This document shows, in pieces, positions 5,978-8,888 of a DNA stretch of 8,888 nucleotides. The notes beneath the pieces were generated by a model. The model was given only the letters and a program-made list of their open reading frames with translations, was not told the origin of the DNA and searched no databases. This stretch comes from Candidatus Woesearchaeota archaeon (GTDB taxonomy: Archaea; Nanobdellota; Nanobdellia; Woesearchaeales; ARS49): the NCBI GenBank assembly GCA_016203265.1, contig JACQNB010000093.1, positions 1-8,888 on the forward strand. Reading direction: 5' to 3'. Made by a program: the position numbers and the translations under genes. The first letter of the stretch is position 1; the number at the start of each line of letters is the position of its first letter.

Positions 5978-6373
5978 ATGAGCCGCAAAAGCAAAGGGAT
6001 TTCCGCAGAACGCGAATTGATTCATCTCTTCTGGGGCACGGGGTCGTGGGCCGCCATCCGCGTTGCAGGCTCGGGAGCCATCAAGTATCCTGTCCCTGAC
6101 GTGCTGGCAGCCAACAATCTCCGCAAGCTCGCCATCGAGTGCAAAAGCACGAAAGGCAGGCAGCAGCACCTTGATAAGGACCAGATTGACGGCCTGCGCG
6201 AGTTCGCGCAAAAGTTCGGCACGGAAACCTGGATCGGCGTGCGGTTCAACAACGAAGGCTGGCGCTTCCTGAGCCTCGAGGACTTAAAAGAAACGCCTTC
6301 GGGTTACTCGGCAAATTTCACGCACGCCGAAGCGAAAGGGCTCTCGTTCGACGAGCTCGTCGGGAAGTTCTGA
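5978..6373 (+). CDS. hjc: Holliday junction resolvase Hjc
   Basis: A 131-aa archaeal resolvase that cuts four-way DNA junctions in recombination and fork repair, acting as a dimer. It starts KSKGISAERELIHL with E11 equivalent to the catalytic E9 of Pyrococcus Hjc. RVAGSGAIKYPVPDV follows with D41, then LAIECKST with E54 and K56, completing the E-D-ExK metal site of this PD-(D/E)xK nuclease. The later helix KDQIDGLREFAQKFG and strand TWIGVRFNNEGWRFL (about 83-97) match the dimer-interface region. Length is normal. It is divergent from histone and precedes tfe on the same strand, but tfe has its own TATA box 8 bp after the hjc stop. The start is the first ATG and keeps the whole family N-terminus. 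Confidence 0.95.
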   Translation: MSRKSKGISAERELIHLFWGTGSWAAIRVAGSGAIKYPVPDVLAANNLRKLAIECKSTKGRQQHLDKDQIDGLREFAQKFGTETWIGVRFNNEGWRFLSLEDLKETPSGYSANFTHAEAKGLSFDELVGKF

Positions 6374-6380
6374 CGCAAGG

Positions 6381-6388
6381 TTTATAAA
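6381..6388 (+). promoter_or_regulatory. TATA box of tfe
   Basis: TTTATAAA, a consensus archaeal TATA element, lies in the hjc-tfe gap. Transcription would begin near 6410, giving a leader of about 7 nt to the GTG at 6417 or about 16 nt to the ATG at 6426. Confidence 0.75.
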
Positions 6389-6416
6389 CGGCTAGACTCG
6401 TTTTTCTGGCTTCATT

Positions 6417-7019
6417 GTGAAGACCATGCCAAAAGCCGCCGGAACCATTGTGGAAGATGTCGTCAGTCAACTCATCGGCGAAGACGTTCTGCCATTAGTA
6501 AAGGCGCTCAAGAACAAGCAGAATATTTCTGAATTCAAGCTCGCGAGCACGATTCGGCGCGAAATCAACATGACGCGTAATATGCTCTACCGACTGTACG
6601 ACCAGAATTTGGTGAGTTTCAGCCGCAAAAAGGACAAGAAAAAGGGATGGTACATCTACTACTGGACGTTCAATATCAAACGCATCAAGTACTTGGCTGA
6701 GGAACTGAAGAAAAAACGTCTTGAAAAACTGCAAGAACGCCTCGGGCGCGAACAGACAACGCAATTCTTTTCCTGCAAGAACAACTGCATCCGGCTGAGT
6801 TTCGAACAGGCGACCGATTTCGAATACAAGTGCCCTGAATGCGGCGAATTGCTCAATCAGGAAGACAACAGCAAAAAGATTGAAGACATCAAGACGGAAA
6901 TCGCGTCGTTGCAGAACGAGTTGGCCGCAAAGCCCGTCAAGGAAACGAAAGTGAAGCAACCAAAACCCGCGAAAGCTAAACCCAAAGCCAAGGGTAAGCG
7001 TGCGAAAAGTCGTCGATAA
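6417..7019 (+). CDS. tfe: Transcription factor E alpha subunit (TFE, TFIIE-alpha-like)
   Basis: A 200-aa basal transcription factor that helps open promoter DNA with RNA polymerase, TBP and TFB. Residues about 10-85 form the extended winged helix (EFKLASTIRREINMTRNMLYRLYDQNLV, split around 40-66), ending in the aromatic GWYIYYW wing tip (77-83). Residues 88-112 are a charged helix. The zinc ribbon has C120-x3-C124 and C139-PE-C142, with FEQA between. A short coiled helix (153-170) and a Lys/Ala/Pro tail (172-200) follow; the tail is probably disordered and may bind nucleic acid. The start is uncertain: GTG 6417 is used here, ATG 6426 (197 aa) is equally plausible, and neither has a Shine-Dalgarno site. 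The basic tail is encoded across a 44-bp overlap with the convergent IF-2B-like gene. Confidence 0.93.
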   Translation: MKTMPKAAGTIVEDVVSQLIGEDVLPLVKALKNKQNISEFKLASTIRREINMTRNMLYRLYDQNLVSFSRKKDKKKGWYIYYWTFNIKRIKYLAEELKKKRLEKLQERLGREQTTQFFSCKNNCIRLSFEQATDFEYKCPECGELLNQEDNSKKIEDIKTEIASLQNELAAKPVKETKVKQPKPAKAKPKAKGKRAKSRR

Positions 7020-7698
7020 ATCGACTGTGCGAGAGAATGCCGAGTTCTGAAATGATGCTGACCTGATTTGGGTCGAGTGCTTCATACGTTGCGACACAAC
7101 GCGTCTGATGGCCATGGCTCACGAAGCACTGTTTCGCCATGCCCGGCACGTTTTCGAGCTGACGCGTGAACTGAAATCCTATCGCAAACGCGTATGCGGG
7201 AATGCCCCGCGCAGCCGCGAGCTCGACTAAGAGTTCCGAACCAATGGGTGCGATGACTTTCTCGGACGTGATGGCAATCACCGGGATGATAACCAAATCC
7301 GCCTGTTTGATGGCCTGGCGGGCGGCCAATGGCTCGTAGATCGTACTGTGAATATTCGGCGAGGCGTGCCCGATGATGTGCAATGCTGCCTTCGTTTTCG
7401 TCACGATCGAGAGCAGGTCGGAATTGGACAACAATGCGATAGCACTACCTTTCTTGATGCGGTGAAGCAGGGTGGCTTGGGCATTTGCTTCTGCCGAATG
7501 CAGCGCGGCCTTGCAGCGCTGGATGCGTTCGAGCACTGATTCCTTGTGCCCGAACTTTGCCGCCGCGAGCACGGAGGTCACGAGATTCTTTGTGACGGGG
7601 TCGTCTGGCAAACGCTTTGCTAATGCTGAAAGATTCTGAGAGAGTTTGTCTTCCGGAGAACGGTGCGTGGCCTCGTCCAACTGGCTTAAGGCATTCAT
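6976..7698 (-). CDS. IF-2B-like protein (eIF2B alpha/beta/delta - MtnA - R15P isomerase superfamily)
   Basis: A 240-aa protein resembling the Rossmann-like C-terminal half of the IF-2B family. A helical N-terminus (1-80) precedes a strand-loop SAIALLSNSDLLSIV (85-99), which corresponds to the family THSxS loop. It then has QADLVIIPVIAITSEKVIAPIGSELL (132-157, in pieces) and ARGIPAYAFA (163-172), matching the usual aD-x-vliGaD-I...iGt..la and giPvyv pattern. The GAD motif is changed to IPV, so it may lack the isomerase chemistry of MtnA or ribose-1,5-bisphosphate isomerase. At 240 aa it is shorter than typical members (about 280-340). Its start overlaps the stop of the 64-aa membrane protein (ATGA, 7695-7698), and its 3' end overlaps tfe by 44 bp. 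A translation or nucleotide-salvage role is open. Confidence 0.68.
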   Translation of the reverse strand: MNALSQLDEATHRSPEDKLSQNLSALAKRLPDDPVTKNLVTSVLAAAKFGHKESVLERIQRCKAALHSAEANAQATLLHRIKKGSAIALLSNSDLLSIVTKTKAALHIIGHASPNIHSTIYEPLAARQAIKQADLVIIPVIAITSEKVIAPIGSELLVELAAARGIPAYAFAIGFQFTRQLENVPGMAKQCFVSHGHQTRCVATYEALDPNQVSIISELGILSHSRFIDDFSHAYPWLWV

Positions 7699-7889
7699 CG
7701 CTTCTTGCGGATGGAACGCTCGATCTTGAGCTCTTCACGCACAATCTGATGCGCCATCTTCTCAATGTGGTCCTCGATTCTCGCGACTCTCCGTTCCATC
7801 AAGACCAGAATACGCAATGAGTAGACAATCGCGGCAAGCGTGCCAACAATAATTGCCAACGTGATTCGGACTAATACATCTTCAACCAT
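7695..7889 (-). CDS. Small protein: one membrane helix followed by a coiled coil
   Basis: A 64-aa protein. Residues about 5-30 are a single hydrophobic helix (TLAIIVGTLAAIVYSLRIL inside it), with few charges before it. The rest is a charged amphipathic helix in which V35, I38, I42, M45 and I49 keep strict 3-4 heptad spacing. It ends in a very basic tail (RSIRKKR). This predicts a membrane-anchored oligomer with a cytoplasmic, positively charged coiled coil. Evidence that it is a real gene: a TATA box, a GAGGTGA Shine-Dalgarno site and a four-base ATGA overlap with the next gene. Family not recognised. Coupling suggests it may tether or accompany the IF-2B-like protein (inference). Confidence 0.75.
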   Translation of the reverse strand: MVEDVLVRITLAIIVGTLAAIVYSLRILVLMERRVARIEDHIEKMAHQIVREELKIERSIRKKR

Positions 7890-7892
7890 AGG

Positions 7893-7899
7893 TCACCTC
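7893..7899 (-). promoter_or_regulatory. Shine-Dalgarno site of the 64-aa gene
   Basis: On the minus strand GAGGTGA ends 3 nt before the ATG at 7889 (GAGG core 6 nt away). Together with the upstream TATA box it implies a short leader of about 14 nt, unlike the leaderless genes nearby. Confidence 0.7.
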
Positions 7900-7925
7900 T
7901 CTTGACGGCATTAGAATAAAGGATG

Positions 7926-7933
7926 TTTAAAAA
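7926..7933 (-). promoter_or_regulatory. TATA box for the 64-aa / IF-2B-like operon
   Basis: On the minus strand TTTTTAAA, the same octamer as in the endA-rnz promoter, lies about 40 nt before ATG 7889. It sits immediately past the stop of the 84-aa gene, so this operon can be transcribed separately. Confidence 0.65.
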
Positions 7934-7940
7934 GGTTGTG

Positions 7941-8195
7941 CTAGGCGCTTGCTGCTGCGGAGGGATAGTCCAGTTCAGAAGGAGGAGTTTTCGGGTCATT
8001 GCATTGATAACCGTACACATACGCAAAGAATTTGCTTTTGGGAGGGCGTCCAGCTAATGCGTCAGAAAGCCCATCTGCATAATTTCGGAGAATCGTTTCG
8101 AGCTCTTGTGGTGTGCGAGGTAAATCCTTTGCAGAAATTTGATATTTAGGGCTAGGAAGGATGATGTCACTTGGAGGCCATTCTTCTTCACACAT
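7941..8195 (-). CDS. 84-aa hypothetical protein with a D-A-x-x-G-R-P-P motif
   Basis: The start ATG directly abuts the stop of the TrmB-like gene (TAAATG, no gap), which argues for coupled expression. The N-terminal third is acidic and Pro-rich (MCEEEWPPSD). A helix LPRTPQELETILRNYADGL follows (25-43), then SDALAGRPPKS (44-54) and FFAYVYGYQ (56-64). The tail is Pro/Ser/Ala-rich and probably disordered. The pattern Y-x2-GL-x-DAL-x-GRPP...Y-x-x-GY recalls short helical-hairpin proteins in bacteria and phages (for example RMF- or CrpP-like layouts), but this is only motif resemblance. Its codons look more AT-rich than those of its neighbours. Only partial Shine-Dalgarno support. The function is unknown and the gene could be spurious. 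Confidence 0.55.
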   Translation of the reverse strand: MCEEEWPPSDIILPSPKYQISAKDLPRTPQELETILRNYADGLSDALAGRPPKSKFFAYVYGYQCNDPKTPPSELDYPSAAASA

Positions 8196-8888
8196 TTACT
8201 TCGCCTTCTCCCAAATCATATCGAACACGTTCTCCATTCCCTTGGCGATAAAGTTTGTGTTCAGCCAGACGCCGAAGTCGTAGTTGGCGTGGGTTTCTTT
8301 GTCGTCCAGCGGCATCATGATGACGTGCTTGCCATCCACAACGACGAAGCGAGAACGGATGCCGTCGATGTGCTTGACTTGGCCGTAGGAGCTCAATGTT
8401 TTGACTGCGGCGGCGTTCTCCTTTGACAATTGCGCCGCGATCTTGATCTTGGCACCCTTGTCTTTTGCCTTTTGCAATGCGAGCTTCAAATTTTCGGCTT
8501 TGTGATTCAAGCCAGATTCAGTCGTGACAATCAAGACGGTCTTCTCGGCGTTCTTGATGATGCTGTGCAAATGGTCGTACAGGTTACTGCGACCCTTGAT
8601 TGCGCCGGTCAAGTCCGCCGGTTCGACGAGCTCAACACCTTGCTTGTGCAAAAGATTGAGTTCGTTCAAGACTTCGGAACCCTTCAAACCTTCCAATTGC
8701 TTGCCTTGGCGGTCTGCTTCTTCTGCGGTTCGCTTTTTGATACGATCGATGACTTCTGAAGGCGTCACGGCAAGATACTTGATGGGCTTGCCCAACTTCA
8801 TGATGATGAATCCTTTCTTCTCAAGCGATTCGAGCACATCATAACTTCGCGAACGAGGCACGTTCGCGATGTCAGAAAGCTCTCCTGC
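8196..8888 (-). CDS. TrmB-family transcriptional regulator, N-terminus outside window
   Basis: The open frame runs to the window edge; the GTG at 8861 is an internal Val codon, because the reading AGELSDIANVPRSRSYDVL before and through it is winged-helix sequence. The visible 230 residues hold the recognition part of a wHTH (VPRSRSYDVLESLEKKGFI), a wing, a helical linker (coiled, about 45-80), and an alpha/beta effector domain with VLIVTTESGL, KDKGAKIKIAAQL and the IRSRFVVVDGKHVIMMPLDD segment. That last part is typical of the phospholipase-D-like C-terminal domain of TrmB proteins, which senses a ligand (sugars in Thermococcales TrmB). The HxK-x4-D motif of active PLD enzymes is not seen, consistent with a sensor. 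It is followed without gap by the 84-aa gene, a candidate partner or target. Confidence 0.87.
   Translation of the reverse strand, partial: AGELSDIANVPRSRSYDVLESLEKKGFIIMKLGKPIKYLAVTPSEVIDRIKKRTAEEADRQGKQLEGLKGSEVLNELNLLHKQGVELVEPADLTGAIKGRSNLYDHLHSIIKNAEKTVLIVTTESGLNHKAENLKLALQKAKDKGAKIKIAAQLSKENAAAVKTLSSYGQVKHIDGIRSRFVVVDGKHVIMMPLDDKETHANYDFGVWLNTNFIAKGMENVFDMIWEKAK

Noticed and set aside
5903..6211. In-frame N-terminal extension of the histone gene
   Set aside because: It reads antisense to hjc and lacks histone features; the TATA box position fixes the start at 5902.
6495..7115. 206-codon minus-strand frame
   Set aside because: It is antisense to tfe, whose zinc ribbon and winged helix are clear; Phe/Leu-rich shadow of Lys/Glu codons.
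8430..8759. Plus-strand frames opposite the TrmB-like gene
   Set aside because: The minus strand has a continuous TrmB-type winged-helix and effector-domain sequence.
8840..8861. GTG at 8861 as the TrmB-like gene start
   Set aside because: The frame continues upstream to the window edge with helix-turn-helix sequence (AGELSDIANV), so this Val is internal.
1..8888. CRISPR array, transposon, prophage, tRNA or rRNA
   Set aside because: No direct repeats, terminal inverted repeats, transposase or integrase motifs, or tRNA-like T-loop/anticodon patterns were seen.

Overview
The window reads as a compact archaeal chromosome. It carries a PAN-type proteasomal ATPase, an archaeal histone, TFE (alpha-TFIIE-like), FEN1 with a PCNA-binding tail, Hjc resolvase, tRNA-splicing endonuclease EndA, a Trm5-family methyltransferase and a TrmB-type regulator. 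Promoters are TATA-box promoters, several placed about 26 nt from the start codon (leaderless transcripts). The small genes, pervasive ATGA overlaps and the two-part winged-helix protein suggest a DPANN-type lineage, perhaps Woesearchaeota-like. That lineage call is inference; the archaeal assignment is secure.

Layout. (1) 1-768, plus strand: the 3' end of the PAN ATPase gene, coupled by ATGA to a HIT-fold-like protein. (2) 743-4758, minus strand: a coupled cluster read as endA, then a winged-helix protein with its own TATA box, then a lipoprotein, fen and trm5. The last three junctions are ATGA, TAATG and ATGA. (3) 4759-4824: a perfect 27-bp palindrome forms a divergent promoter for endA and rnz. 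(4) 4825-5715, plus: RNase Z, overlapping a convergent histone gene (5705-5902, minus). (5) 5978-7019, plus: Hjc and TFE. (6) 6976-7889, minus: a 64-aa membrane/coiled-coil protein coupled to an IF-2B-like protein, whose 3' end overlaps tfe by 44 bp. (7) 7941-8888, minus: a TrmB-like regulator cut by the window edge, directly abutting an 84-aa unknown gene.

Functionally this is mostly information processing. RNase Z (tRNA 3' ends), EndA (intron removal) and Trm5 (m1G37) form a tRNA-maturation group. FEN1, Hjc and histone serve DNA replication, recombination and packaging. TFE serves transcription initiation, and PAN serves protein turnover. The least explained parts are the winged-helix/nuclease-fold-like protein with its lipoprotein partner, the degenerate HIT protein, the two small genes near the right end, and the palindromic divergent promoter.

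No tRNA, rRNA, CRISPR, insertion sequence or long repeat was seen. There is no gene-free stretch above 300 bases; the longest intergenic space is about 75 bp.
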